Shown here in pieces: positions 26,020-34,588 of a stretch of 64,000 nucleotides of DNA. Under the pieces are notes generated by a model. It was not told the origin of the DNA. It did not search any database and saw only the letters and a program-made list of their open reading frames with translations. The stretch is from Georgenia_A wangjunii. GTDB lineage: Bacteria; Actinomycetota; Actinomycetes; Actinomycetales; Actinomycetaceae. Numbering within the stretch: position 1 is the first letter of the stretch; every line of letters begins with the position of its first letter. The stretch lies in NCBI RefSeq assembly GCF_036421915.1, contig NZ_JAZGOM010000010.1. One strand, given 5' to 3'. Made by a program: the position numbers and the translations under genes.

Positions 26020-26853
26020 TCACGGCGAGACCCATCCCACCGCGGTGTCCCAGCCGCGCTCGAGCCGGGCACCGAGGGAGGTGTCGTAGGGCTCCGCGGG
26101 GATGGACCGCAGGATCTGTTCGGCGACCGCCTCGTCCTCGGCCGCGGTGACGACGACGACGGCCGCGGCGCCCTGCATGACGACCGGCCCGGTGCCGGTG
26201 GGCAGGACGTGCGCGTGGGCGCCCATCTCGCGCACGCCCGAGGTCTGCTCGACGTCGAGCCGTCCGCGGTGCTCGAGCAGGCGCACGTGCGCCATCGACC
26301 CGGCGAGCTCGACCTCGAGGACGTCCCCGCCCTCCACCCCGTGGACCTGGACGTCGACGACGCGCATCCCCGCGGGCAGCGACTCCGGCGCGCTCCACCC
26401 GTGCTCGCGCATCCACGCGAGGACCTCCTCGGTGGAGGGCTCGCCGGGGGACTCCGTCAGCCCCTCGGGGCTGGAGCCCGCCTCCCCGGCGACCGAGGTG
26501 AGCATGGCGTGGGGGTCGGCACGCGGGTCCTGCACGCTCCCGACGACGACGAGACCGCCGAGGGCCACCGCCGACGCACCCAGCACCCCGGCGGAGGCGA
26601 GCACGGCGCGGCGGGGCCAGGCGCGCGGGGTGGGCGGGGGCGGCGCCCCCGGGAGGGCGAGGAGGCGGGCGGTGAGGTCCGCGCTCGGGTGCTCGTCGCA
26701 CGACTGGGCCAGCGCACGGCGGGCGAGACGCTCGGCGCGGAGCTCGCCGGCGCAGTCCGGGCAGCCTGCGACGTGCGCGAGGGCCTGGTCCGTCTCGGCG
26801 GCGGAGAGCTGGCCGTCGGCGAGCGCGCTGAGCCGGCGTCCGAGGTGGCTCAT
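26020..26853 (-). CDS. rseA: Zinc-associated anti-sigma factor (RseA-like)
   Basis: A 277-residue anti-sigma factor. The N-terminal ZAS domain has the H-x3-C-x2-C motif in LAHVAGCPDCAGEL (residues ~26-36), preceded by LSALADGQLS. A hydrophobic segment (RRAVLASAGVLGASAVALGGLVVVGS) is the single membrane pass, and an extracytoplasmic domain of ~150 residues follows. It should hold the SigE-type factor inactive and release it on envelope or redox stress. The ATG overlaps the sigE stop as ATGA, so the pair is made in fixed ratio. Confidence 0.88.
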   Translation of the reverse strand: MSHLGRRLSALADGQLSAAETDQALAHVAGCPDCAGELRAERLARRALAQSCDEHPSADLTARLLALPGAPPPPTPRAWPRRAVLASAGVLGASAVALGGLVVVGSVQDPRADPHAMLTSVAGEAGSSPEGLTESPGEPSTEEVLAWMREHGWSAPESLPAGMRVVDVQVHGVEGGDVLEVELAGSMAHVRLLEHRGRLDVEQTSGVREMGAHAHVLPTGTGPVVMQGAAAVVVVTAAEDEAVAEQILRSIPAEPYDTSLGARLERGWDTAVGWVSP

Positions 26854-27455
26854 GAGGCCTCACCCCGCCCCGGTCCCGCGAGCGCGCCCGGGACGTGCGA
26901 ATCGGCGAGCGGCACCGACGGCCGCAGGTGGGCGAGCGCCTCGCGGAGCAGGGCGCGTCCGCGATGGATCCGCGAGCGCACGGTGCCCATCTTGATGCCG
27001 AGGGTCTGCCCGATCTCCTCGTAGGACAACCCCTCGATGTCGCACAGGACGACCGCGACGCGGTACCGCGGCGGCAGGGCGTCGAGCGCGGCCTGGATGT
27101 CCGGGTCCAGGTTGCTGTGCTCGAAGCGCCGGTGGAGGTCGGCCTGCTCGTGCGCGGCCGGGACCGCCTCGGCGTGCTCACCGAGGTGCGTGAGCCGCGC
27201 GCGGGAGCGCTTGCGGACCATGTCGAGGAAGAGGTTCGTCGTGATGCGGTGCATCCAGCCCTCGAAGGACCCGGGGCGGTAGCTCGACAGGGACCGGAAG
27301 ACGCGGATGAAGGTCTCCTGCGTGAGGTCCTCCGCGTCGGCGCGGTTCCCCGTCAACCGGTAGGCGAGGCGGTACACCCGCCCGGAGTTCTCCCGCACGA
27401 TCTCCTCCCACGACGGCGCGACCCACTCGGGAGTCGGGTGGCGGGGGTCGTCCAT
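26850..27455 (-). CDS. sigE: ECF sigma factor SigE
   Basis: A 201-residue ECF sigma factor. Region 2 (YRLAYRLTGNRADAEDLTQETFIRVFRSLSSYRPGSFEGWMHRITTNL) recognises the -10, and region 4 (LPPRYRVAVVLCDIEGLSYEEIGQTLGIKMGTVRSRIHRGRALLREAL) recognises the -35. The order sigE-rseA-htrA-tatB matches the M. tuberculosis Rv1221-Rv1224 locus, which controls envelope stress. The ATG has GAGGAG six bases upstream. A TAGGGT -10-like box at 27491-27486 (minus) would give a short leader. Confidence 0.92.
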   Translation of the reverse strand: MDDPRHPTPEWVAPSWEEIVRENSGRVYRLAYRLTGNRADAEDLTQETFIRVFRSLSSYRPGSFEGWMHRITTNLFLDMVRKRSRARLTHLGEHAEAVPAAHEQADLHRRFEHSNLDPDIQAALDALPPRYRVAVVLCDIEGLSYEEIGQTLGIKMGTVRSRIHRGRALLREALAHLRPSVPLADSHVPGALAGPGRGEAS

Positions 27456-27517
27456 GCGGGGCTCCTCGGTCCGTTCTGGACCTCAACCCTACGGACGTCA
27501 CCTGAGTGCCGCCTGAG

Positions 27518-27538
27518 AGCGCCGCACGGCGCTACGAT
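27518..27538. promoter_or_regulatory. Perfect inverted repeat abutting the O-methyltransferase -10 box
   Basis: AGCGCCG-CA-CGGCGCT (27518-27533) ends on the first base of TACGAT (27533-27538), the -10 box of the O-methyltransferase gene. It lies in the divergent region upstream of sigE. An operator acting on one or both genes is plausible, and a short hairpin is the alternative. Confidence 0.5.
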
Positions 27539-27585
27539 CGCCACGAGCACTGCCCATCACCGGCGCACCACCACGGAGGCCCACC

Positions 27586-28218
27586 ATCGCTGCCGACAAG
27601 GCCCAGAGCTGGGCGTACACCGAGGAGTTCGTCCCCGAGGACGACATCATGCGTGAGGCCCGGGACCGCGCCGAGGAGCTCGGGTGCGGGGCCGTCACCC
27701 CCGGCACCGGCGCCACGCTCCGTGCGCTGAGCGCGGCGGTCGGCGCCCACGCCGTCGCCGAGATCGGCACGGGGACGGGGGTGAGCGGGCTGTGGCTGCT
27801 CGGGGGCATGCGCGCCGACGGCGTGCTGACGACGATCGACGTCGAGGTGGAGCACCAGCGCGCCGCCCGTGAGGCCTTCACCGCGGCCGGGGTACGCCCC
27901 GCCCGCACCCGCCTCATCTCCGGCCGGGCGCTCGACGTCCTGCCGCGGCTGGCCGACGCCGCCTACGACGTCGTCCTCGTCGACGGAGACCCGGCCGAGG
28001 CCACCGAGTGCGTCGCGCAGGCGGTGCGGATGCTGCGGCCCGGCGGCCTGCTAGCCGTGCCGGGCGCGCTCTGGCACGACCGGGTCGCGGACCCGGCACG
28101 CCGCGACGAGCCGACCGTCGCCATGCGGGAGCTCGGGCGGACCGTCCGGGAGGACGAGCGCCTCGTCACCGCCCTGCTCCCCGTCGGCGACGGGCTCCTC
28201 GTCGCCGTCCGCCGCTAG
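27586..28218 (+). CDS. SAM-dependent O-methyltransferase, apparently initiated at ATC
   Basis: A 210-residue class I methyltransferase of the catechol/caffeoyl-CoA O-methyltransferase type. It has the SAM motif VAEIGTGTGVSGLWLL, the acidic ribose-binding TIDVEVEHQ and VVLVDGDPAEATE. The substrate is unknown (Rv1220c is the counterpart beside sigE). The first ATG in frame is at 27649, but family-like sequence (DKAQSWAYTEEFVPEDDIM) is encoded before it. The GGAGG at 27575-27579 stands 6 nt before an in-frame ATC at 27586, with no ATG, GTG or TTG nearby. I therefore call ATC as the start, with the alternative that an ATG was mutated or misread. Confidence 0.8.
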   Translation: MAADKAQSWAYTEEFVPEDDIMREARDRAEELGCGAVTPGTGATLRALSAAVGAHAVAEIGTGTGVSGLWLLGGMRADGVLTTIDVEVEHQRAAREAFTAAGVRPARTRLISGRALDVLPRLADAAYDVVLVDGDPAEATECVAQAVRMLRPGGLLAVPGALWHDRVADPARRDEPTVAMRELGRTVREDERLVTALLPVGDGLLVAVRR

Positions 28219-28272
28219 CCCGGGACGGTCGGGCGAGCGGCGGGGGGGGCCGCTGCGCTCGGGGGGCTACGT

Positions 28273-29856
28273 TCAGGCGAGCGAGTCGAGCCAGCGCAGG
28301 AGCAGGCGCGCGCCGTAGCCCGTTGCGCCCTCGGGGATCTCGTGGCGCGCCTTCGGCGAGCGCGCCGCTCCGGCGATGTCGAGGTGCGCCCACGCGCTGC
28401 CGCGGGCGAAGTGCTGGAGGAAGAGCGCCGCGGTGATCGACCCGCCGCTGATGTGAGGGTCGGTGCTCTGGTGGCACAGGTCCGCGACGTCGGAGGCGAG
28501 CGAGGCGCGGTACTCCTCGACGAGGGGCATGCGCCAGACGCGCTCGCCGCTCTCCTCGCCGGCGGCGGTCAGCGCCGCCGCGAGGGCGTCATCGTCGCTG
28601 TAGAGGGCGGCGTGCGTGCGCCCGAGGCCGAGCGTCGCGGCACCGGTGAGCGTCGCGACGTCGACGACGACGTCGGGGTCGTGCGTCGCCCGCACCCACG
28701 CGATCGCGTCGGCGAGGACGAGGCGGCCCTCGGCGTCGGTGTTCGTCACCTCGACGGTCGTGCCGTCCACGGCCCGCAGGACGTCACCGGGGCGGTACGA
28801 CCCCGCGCCCATGGCGTTCTCGGCGAGCGGGAGGACGGCGACGACCCGGTGCGGGAGCCCCTTCTGCGCCGCCGCGAGCACGGCAGCGAGGACGACGGCG
28901 GCGCCGGCCATGTCCGTCTTCATGGGGATCATCGCGTCGCGCGGCTTGATCGAGATACCGCCCGTGTCGTACGTGATGCCCTTGCCGACGAGCGCGACGG
29001 TCCGCGTCGCCGCCGTCGCCCGCGCCGGGGTGTACGTGACGGTGACGAGGCGCGGGGGCGTCGCCGAGCCGGACCCGACGGCGAGGAGGCACTCGAGGCC
29101 GGTGCGCCGCAGCCACTCCTCGTCGTGGACCTCGGCGCGCACGCCGTCGACGCCTGCCGCGAGGGCGAGCGCCTGGTCGGCGACCCACTGGGGGTTCTTC
29201 GTGCTCGACGGCGTGGCCGTGAGCGTCCGGGCGAGCACGGTGGCCGCGGCGGCGGTGCGCGCGGCGGCGACCGCCTCCTCGACGGCGGGACCGCCGGGTC
29301 CGAGGAGGACGAGACGCTCCGCGGGCGGCTTGCCGGCTGCGTCCGTCGTCGCGGTGCGCGGCACGCGGTAGGAGGTGAGGAGGAAGCCCTCGACGAAGGC
29401 GCGGACACCGGCGGCGTCCGCGCTCTGCGCGACGGTGGTGACGACGCCGGTGAGGCCCTGCGTCGCGCGGCTGAGTGCCGAGCCGGCCCGGCGCATGGCG
29501 TCCGGGCCCGCGTCACCGACACCGAGGACGACGAGGCGGGCGGGCAGGCCGTCCCAGCTGAGGGCCGGGCCGCCGGTGAGGGCGCGCGGGAGGTCGAGGC
29601 TCGCGACGTCCCCCGCCTTGCCCCGCAGGCCCTCGCGCTGGGCGAGGTCGAGGAGGTCGACGCCGTACCGCGTGGCCGCGTCGACCGTCCCCGGGCGGGG
29701 CTGGACGTCGTCCTCCCCCTCGGCGGGCGGGTCGACGACGACGGCGACGGCCTGGACGGACCCGCCGTCGGTCCACGGGCCGTCCTGCGCGAGCGAGCCG
29801 GCCACGACGGCGACGTCGGGGAGCACGCTCAGGCCCGGGACCTCAGTGATCGGCAT
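28273..29856 (-). CDS. pepA: Leucyl aminopeptidase (M17)
   Basis: A 527-residue di-zinc aminopeptidase. The N-terminal macro-like domain is followed by the catalytic domain with Lys and Asp in LVGKGITYDTGGISIKP, MKTDMAGAAVVLAA, and the family signature NTDAEGRLVLADAI, which carries the Asp/Glu ligands and catalytic Arg. It forms hexamers in known cases and trims peptides in the cytoplasm. It lies 21 nt downstream of the DUF3117 gene and is probably co-transcribed with it. No good ribosome site is visible directly before the ATG. Confidence 0.93.
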   Translation of the reverse strand: MPITEVPGLSVLPDVAVVAGSLAQDGPWTDGGSVQAVAVVVDPPAEGEDDVQPRPGTVDAATRYGVDLLDLAQREGLRGKAGDVASLDLPRALTGGPALSWDGLPARLVVLGVGDAGPDAMRRAGSALSRATQGLTGVVTTVAQSADAAGVRAFVEGFLLTSYRVPRTATTDAAGKPPAERLVLLGPGGPAVEEAVAAARTAAAATVLARTLTATPSSTKNPQWVADQALALAAGVDGVRAEVHDEEWLRRTGLECLLAVGSGSATPPRLVTVTYTPARATAATRTVALVGKGITYDTGGISIKPRDAMIPMKTDMAGAAVVLAAVLAAAQKGLPHRVVAVLPLAENAMGAGSYRPGDVLRAVDGTTVEVTNTDAEGRLVLADAIAWVRATHDPDVVVDVATLTGAATLGLGRTHAALYSDDDALAAALTAAGEESGERVWRMPLVEEYRASLASDVADLCHQSTDPHISGGSITAALFLQHFARGSAWAHLDIAGAARSPKARHEIPEGATGYGARLLLRWLDSLA

Positions 29857-29877
29857 GGGTGAGGAGGTCCCCGCCCG

Positions 29878-30045
29878 TCAGGACGCGACGGAGCTGAGCG
29901 CCTGGCTCAGCTCACCGGCCTCGGCCGGGGTGAGCTCGACGACGAGCCGGCCGCCGCCCTCGAGCGGGACGCGCATGACGATGCCGCGCCCCTCCTTGGT
30001 GACCTCCATCGGGCCGTCCCCGGTCCTCGGCTTCATCGCGGCCAT
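29878..30045 (-). CDS. DUF3117 microprotein
   Basis: A 55-residue protein beginning MAAMKPRTGDGPMEVTKEGR and containing GIVMRVPLEGGGRLVVELTP, the DUF3117 family (Rv1211 type), nearly invariant across actinobacteria. The function is unknown. It looks like a small all-beta fold with a C-terminal helix (AEAGELSQALSSV). AGGGG precedes the ATG by 6 nt. Its position between the LOG gene and pepA keeps the conserved Rv1205-Rv1220 neighbourhood. Confidence 0.88.
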   Translation of the reverse strand: MAAMKPRTGDGPMEVTKEGRGIVMRVPLEGGGRLVVELTPAEAGELSQALSSVAS

Positions 30046-30125
30046 CTGGCACCCCTATCGTTCGTCGTCGTCCCGCGCGGTCCGTCCGTGGGTCCACGGC
30101 GCCGGCGTGCTGGGTCCATCTTAGA

Positions 30126-30935
30126 TCAACGCGCTGACGTGGACGCCTCTTCAGCCGCGGCCGCCTGCGCCGCGACCTCGCTCCGGAGCAGCTCCGCGCT
30201 CGCCCGGACGAGCTCGACGGCCTCCTCGGCGGTGTCGACCACCTGGATGAGGTCGAGGTCCGCGGCGGAGATGTTGCCCGCCGCGAGCATCGAGGTCCGG
30301 AGCCAGTCGACGAGCCCGCCCCAGAAGCTCGAGCCGATGAGGACGAGGGGGAACGACTTGACCTTCTGCGTCTGGACGAGGGTGAGTGCCTCGAAGAGCT
30401 CGTCCATCGTCCCGAACCCGCCCGGGAGCACGATGAACCCCTCGGCGTACTTGACGAACATCGTCTTGCGCACGAAGAAGTAGCGGAAGTTGACGCCGAG
30501 GTCGACCCAGGAGTTCATGCCCTGCTCGAAGGGCAGCTCGATGCCGAGGCCCACGGAGACCCCGCCGGCGTCGCAGGCACCCTTGTTCGCGGCCTCCATG
30601 ACGCCGGGCCCGCCGCCGGTGATGACGGCGTAGCCGGCCTCGACGAGGCGGCGTCCCACCTCCACCCCGAGGGCGTACTCGGGCGCCTCGCGCGGGGTGC
30701 GGGCCGAGCCGAAGACGCTGACGGCCGGGCCGAGCTCGGCGAGCGCGCCGAAGCCCTCGACGAACTCGCTCTGGATGCGCAGGACCCGCCACGGGTCGTC
30801 GTGGACCCAGTCGGCACCGTACTTCTTCGCCAGGAGGCTCTCGTCGGTCGTCTGCTCGGGGATCTGGTCGCCCCGCAGGGAGACGGGCCCCTTGCGGTAG
30901 ACGTCCCCGCGCCGGCCGTTGTGGATCTCGCTCAT
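30126..30935 (-). CDS. LOG-family protein (cytokinin riboside monophosphate phosphoribohydrolase-like)
   Basis: A 269-residue Rossmann-fold protein with the LOG signatures VFGSARTPREAPEY, VITGGGPGVMEAANKGA and VLPGGFGTMDELFEALTLVQTQK, which hold the catalytic Arg and Glu (PGGxGTxxE). LOG enzymes hydrolyse nucleoside 5'-monophosphates with loss of the base; in M. tuberculosis Rv1205 takes part in cytokinin production. The ATG overlaps the dapE stop as ATGA. The N-terminus before the fold (~60 residues) is family-typical for the longer TIGR00730-like subgroup. Confidence 0.88.
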   Translation of the reverse strand: MSEIHNGRRGDVYRKGPVSLRGDQIPEQTTDESLLAKKYGADWVHDDPWRVLRIQSEFVEGFGALAELGPAVSVFGSARTPREAPEYALGVEVGRRLVEAGYAVITGGGPGVMEAANKGACDAGGVSVGLGIELPFEQGMNSWVDLGVNFRYFFVRKTMFVKYAEGFIVLPGGFGTMDELFEALTLVQTQKVKSFPLVLIGSSFWGGLVDWLRTSMLAAGNISAADLDLIQVVDTAEEAVELVRASAELLRSEVAAQAAAAEEASTSAR

Positions 30936-32050
30936 GCGTTCGTCCCTCCGGTGAGCCACGCCGCCAGGGCGGTGGCGCACGCTCGTATGTGGTCGGTCGG
31001 GCAGTGCTCGTCGTCGGCGTGCGCGAGGGACGGGTCCCCCGGGCCGAAGTTGACGGCCGGGATGCCGAGCTCGCTGAACCGGGCGACGTCCGTCCACCCG
31101 TACTTCGGCCCGGGCGCCCCGCCCGTCACCGCACCCACGGCGCGCACGAAGTCCGCGACGGCGGGGTCGTCGAGCCCGGGCCGGGCACCCGCGGCCAGGT
31201 CGGTGACCTCGACCTCGTGGCCGGCGAACACCTCGCGCACGTGCGCCTCGGCCTGCGCGGGCGTGCGGGACGGCGCGAACCGGTAGTTGACGGTGACGGT
31301 GCACGCGTCGGGGATGACGTTCGTCGCGATGCCGCCCGTGATGCCGACGGCGTTGAGGCCCTCGCGGTAGACGAGGCCGTCCACCTCGACCTGCGCCGGC
31401 ACGTACGCGCTCAGCCGGGCCAGGACGTCGGCGGCGGCGTGGATGGCGTTCTCCCCCCGCCAGGCGCGGGCCGAGTGCGCCGCCCGGCCGGACGTGCGCA
31501 CGCTCGCGCGCAGCGTGCCGTTGCAGCCACCCTCGATCCCCGCGCGGCTCGGCTCGCCGAGGACGGCGAAGTCGCCCGCGAGCCAGTCGGGGTGACGGCG
31601 GGCGAGGCGCCCGAGCCCGTTGAGCGCCGCGTCGACCTCCTCGTGGTCGTAGAAGACCCACGTGACGTCCCACGCTGGCTCGCGCAGCGCGGCGGCGAGG
31701 TGGAGCGCGACGGCGACGCCCGCCTTCATGTCGACGCTGCCCCGCCCCCACAGGACCTCCGCGCCGTCGACGGTGCGGAGCTCGGCCGGCACGTTGTCCT
31801 TGATGGGGACCGTGTCGAGGTGGCCGGCGACGACGGCACGGCGCTCCCGTCCCAGCCGGGTGCGGGCGACGACGGCGTCCCCGTCGCGCAGGACCTCGAG
31901 GTGCGGCAGCGGGGCGAGCGCCGCCTCGACGGCGTCGGCGACGGCACGCTCGTCGCCGGAGACGGACGGGATGTCGCACAGCGCGCGGGCGAGCTCGACG
32001 ACGTCGGCGCCGGCGAGGTCCGGCAGGGCGTGCGAGGGATGATCGATCAC
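30932..32050 (-). CDS. dapE: Succinyl-diaminopimelate desuccinylase DapE
   Basis: A 372-residue M20 amidohydrolase of lysine/diaminopimelate synthesis, removing succinate from N-succinyl-LL-DAP. Metal ligands are seen in VAGHLDTVP, WGRGSVDMKAG, FYDHEEVDA (the catalytic and ligand Glu), AVLGEPS and near the end ADDEHCPTDH. The dimerisation lid begins at GCNGTLRASVRTSGRAAHSAR. GTG 32050 is supported by TACCCT at 6 nt. It is first of the dapE-LOG pair, the same order as Rv1202-Rv1205. Confidence 0.9.
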   Translation of the reverse strand: MIDHPSHALPDLAGADVVELARALCDIPSVSGDERAVADAVEAALAPLPHLEVLRDGDAVVARTRLGRERRAVVAGHLDTVPIKDNVPAELRTVDGAEVLWGRGSVDMKAGVAVALHLAAALREPAWDVTWVFYDHEEVDAALNGLGRLARRHPDWLAGDFAVLGEPSRAGIEGGCNGTLRASVRTSGRAAHSARAWRGENAIHAAADVLARLSAYVPAQVEVDGLVYREGLNAVGITGGIATNVIPDACTVTVNYRFAPSRTPAQAEAHVREVFAGHEVEVTDLAAGARPGLDDPAVADFVRAVGAVTGGAPGPKYGWTDVARFSELGIPAVNFGPGDPSLAHADDEHCPTDHIRACATALAAWLTGGTNA

Positions 32051-32062
32051 CCCTCGAGGGTA
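32051..32062 (-). promoter_or_regulatory. Leaderless -10 box of dapE
   Basis: TACCCT (32062-32057, minus strand), 6 nt, GTG. Confidence 0.55.
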
Positions 32063-32094
32063 GAGGGCGCCGGCCGGCCGCGCCGGGCGTCCCG

Positions 32095-33627
32095 CTACTG
32101 CTCGCGCAGGTGGAGCGTGCGCGCTGCCTCGGCGATGGACCCCGAGAGCGAGGGGTAGATGGTGAAGACGTTGGCGAGCTGGTCGACGGTGAGCCGCTGC
32201 GTCACGGCGACGGCGAGCGGGAAGATGAGCTCGCTCGCGCGGGGGGCGACGACGACACCGCCGATGACGACGCCGGAGGAGGTGTCGGCGATGACCTTGA
32301 CGAAGCCCTCGCGGATGCCGAGCATCTTCGCCCGCGGGTTGCGGCCGAGCGGCAGGCGCGTGACCGTCCCGTCGACGCGCCCCTCCTCGACGTCGGCCTG
32401 CGTGACGCCGATCGTCGCGATCTCCGGGGCCGTGAAGATGTTCGCCGCGACGGCGGAGCGGTCGAGCGGCGCGACGGCGTCCCCGAGCGCGTGCCACATG
32501 GCGATCCGGCCCTGCATCGCCGCCACCGAGGCCAGGGGCAGGACGCCGGTGCAGTCGCCGGCCGCGTAGATCCGTAGCGCCGTCGTCCGCGAGACGCGGT
32601 CCACCTGGATGTGCCCGGAGTCGGCGACGGCCACCCCGGCCTCCTCGAGCCCGAGGCCGGCCGTGCTCGGCACGCCCCCGACCGCGACGAGGCAGTGGGA
32701 GGCCTCGACGACGCGGCCGTCCTCGAGCTCGACCTCGACGACGTCGCCCGTGCGGCGCACGGCGGCAGCGCGCGAGCGGGACAGGACGGTCATCCCGCGG
32801 CTGCGGAACACGCTCTCGATGAGCTCGGCGGCGTCCTCGTCCTCCCCCGGGAGCACACGGTCACGGCTCGAGACGAGGGTGACGGGCACGCCGAGGGCGT
32901 TGTACGCGCCGGCGAACTCCGCGCCGGTGACGCCGGACCCGACGACGACGAGGTGGTCGGGCAGCGCGGTGAGGGAGTACATCTGCGCCCACGTGAGGAT
33001 GCGCTCGCCGTCGGGCTGGGCGTCGGGCAGGACGCGGGGCACGGCGCCGGTCGCGACGAGGGTGACGTCGGCGGTGAGCCGGCGCTCTCCGCCGTCGGCC
33101 GTGCGGACGAGCACGTGGCGCGTCCCGTCGCTGCCGAGGCCCCCGTCGAGCCGGCCCTCGCCGTCGATGACCTCGATGCCCTCGCGCTCGAGGCGGCCGT
33201 GGATGTCGCGCGACTGGCGCGCGGCGAGCTCGACGACCCGCTCGTTGACGACGCGGAGGTCGACCCTGAGCCCACCGACCTCGCCGTCCGTGCCGCCGTC
33301 GGCGGTGATGCCGAGCTCGGCTGCGGAGTCCGCGATCGTCATCCACTCGGCGGTCGCGATGAGCGTCTTCGACGGCACGACATCGGTGAGGACGGCGGAG
33401 CCGCCGATGCCCTGGCGCTCGACGACCGTGGCCCGTGCCCCGAGCTGGGCGGCCACGAGCGCCGCCTCGTAGCCGCCGGGCCCGCCGCCGAGGATGACGA
33501 CGCGGCTGCCCTCACGCACGGGCGACGGTCCGGCGGCCTCCTGGGCGCGCCGGCCCTCGACCGGGGCGGGGCGGGGCGCCGGCGCCTGGGGGGTGGATGC
33601 GGCTGCGGGCGGCTGTTGGGTGCTCAC
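32095..33627 (-). CDS. lpdA: LpdA-type NAD(P)H:quinone dehydrogenase (flavoprotein disulfide-reductase fold)
   Basis: A 510-residue FAD protein of the lipoamide dehydrogenase superfamily: FAD site VVILGGGPGGYEAALVAAQLGA, NAD(P) site LVVVGSGVTGAEFAGAYNALG, second FAD motif YAAGDCTGVLPLASVAAMQG, and a C-terminal dimerisation domain. Where true LPDs have CxxxxC, this protein reads GIGGSAVLTDVVPSKT, so it lacks the redox disulfide, like Rv3303c, which reduces quinones. GTG 33627 is preferred to ATG 33636 because CACAAT lies 7 nt before it and would overlap the ATG. The first ~40 residues are a Pro/Ala-rich extension. Confidence 0.87.
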   Translation of the reverse strand: MSTQQPPAAASTPQAPAPRPAPVEGRRAQEAAGPSPVREGSRVVILGGGPGGYEAALVAAQLGARATVVERQGIGGSAVLTDVVPSKTLIATAEWMTIADSAAELGITADGGTDGEVGGLRVDLRVVNERVVELAARQSRDIHGRLEREGIEVIDGEGRLDGGLGSDGTRHVLVRTADGGERRLTADVTLVATGAVPRVLPDAQPDGERILTWAQMYSLTALPDHLVVVGSGVTGAEFAGAYNALGVPVTLVSSRDRVLPGEDEDAAELIESVFRSRGMTVLSRSRAAAVRRTGDVVEVELEDGRVVEASHCLVAVGGVPSTAGLGLEEAGVAVADSGHIQVDRVSRTTALRIYAAGDCTGVLPLASVAAMQGRIAMWHALGDAVAPLDRSAVAANIFTAPEIATIGVTQADVEEGRVDGTVTRLPLGRNPRAKMLGIREGFVKVIADTSSGVVIGGVVVAPRASELIFPLAVAVTQRLTVDQLANVFTIYPSLSGSIAEAARTLHLREQ

Positions 33628-33640
33628 CCCTGGCATTGTG
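33628..33640 (-). promoter_or_regulatory. Leaderless -10 box of lpdA
   Basis: CACAAT (33640-33635, minus strand), 7 nt, GTG. The spacing supports this GTG as the start. Confidence 0.4.
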
Positions 33641-33682
33641 CCGTCCCCGACGCGGGGCTGCGCACCGACCTGCCCGGCCGGG

Positions 33683-33695
33683 TAGCGTCAGGCGC
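33683..33695 (+). promoter_or_regulatory. Leaderless -10 box of the purine nucleoside phosphorylase gene
   Basis: TAGCGT (33683-33688), 7 nt, ATG at 33696. Confidence 0.5.
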
Positions 33696-34538
33696 ATGAG
33701 CGCAGCCACCGGTCCTGACACCGCCCGCAGCGACCCGTTCGAGCTGGCCGCCGCGGCCGCGCAGCGCCTCGCCGAGCTCACCGGGGTCGCCCGGCACGAC
33801 GTCGCGCTCGTCCTCGGGTCCGGCTGGGGCGGGGCCGCGGACCTGCTCGGCGCGACCGTCGCCGAGGTCCCCGCGGCGGAGCTGCCCGGCTTCCACCCCT
33901 CCGTCGTCGTCGGGCACGCGGGGACGGTCCGCTCGGTGCGCATCGCCGACGACGGCGACGGCGAGCCCCGGCACGCGCTCGTCCTCGGCGCCCGCACCCA
34001 CTACTACGAGGGCCGCGGCGTGCGCGCCGTCGCGCACGGGGTCCGCGTGGCCGCCGCGGCCGGCGCGCGCGCCCTCGTCCTGACGAACGGCTGCGGCGGG
34101 CTCGACCCGGCGTGGCCTGCCGGCACGCCGGTGCTCATCTCCGACCACATCAACCTCACGGGCACCTCGCCGCTCGAGGGCGCGACGTTCGTCGACCTCA
34201 CGGACCTGTACTCCGCGCGGTTGCGCGACGTGGCCCGCGCCGTCGACCCCTCGCTGCCCGAGGGCGTGTACGTCCAGTTCCCCGGTCCCCACTACGAGAC
34301 GCCCGCCGAGGTGCGGATGGCCCGCGTCCTCGGCGGCGACCTCGTCGGGATGTCGACGGCGCTCGAGGCCATCGCGGCCCGCCACGTCGGCCTCGAGGTC
34401 CTCGGCCTCTCGCTCGTCACCAACCCGGCGGCCGGGATCTCCCCCGAGGCGCTCTCCCACACCGAGGTGCTCGCCGCCGGGCGTGCGGCCGGGCCGCGCG
34501 TGAGCGAGCTCCTCGCCGCGATCGTCCGCGCGATGTGA
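33696..34538 (+). CDS. punA: Purine nucleoside phosphorylase (trimeric type)
   Basis: A 280-residue enzyme splitting purine (deoxy)nucleosides with phosphate into base and (deoxy)ribose-1-phosphate. Motifs of the trimeric family are LVLGSGWGG (phosphate site), LPGFHPSVVVGHAG, ARTHYYEGRG, LTNGCGGLDPAWPAG, ISDHINLTG, QFPGPHYETPAEVRM, GMSTALEAIAARH and LSLVTNPAAGI with the base-binding Asn. The phosphomutase gene follows 50 nt downstream, which makes a salvage pair. Confidence 0.94.
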   Translation: MSAATGPDTARSDPFELAAAAAQRLAELTGVARHDVALVLGSGWGGAADLLGATVAEVPAAELPGFHPSVVVGHAGTVRSVRIADDGDGEPRHALVLGARTHYYEGRGVRAVAHGVRVAAAAGARALVLTNGCGGLDPAWPAGTPVLISDHINLTGTSPLEGATFVDLTDLYSARLRDVARAVDPSLPEGVYVQFPGPHYETPAEVRMARVLGGDLVGMSTALEAIAARHVGLEVLGLSLVTNPAAGISPEALSHTEVLAAGRAAGPRVSELLAAIVRAM

Positions 34539-34588
34539 CGGCGGGCGACCATGACCCCAGCACCCCACCCAGAGAGGCCCGTGCCCCG

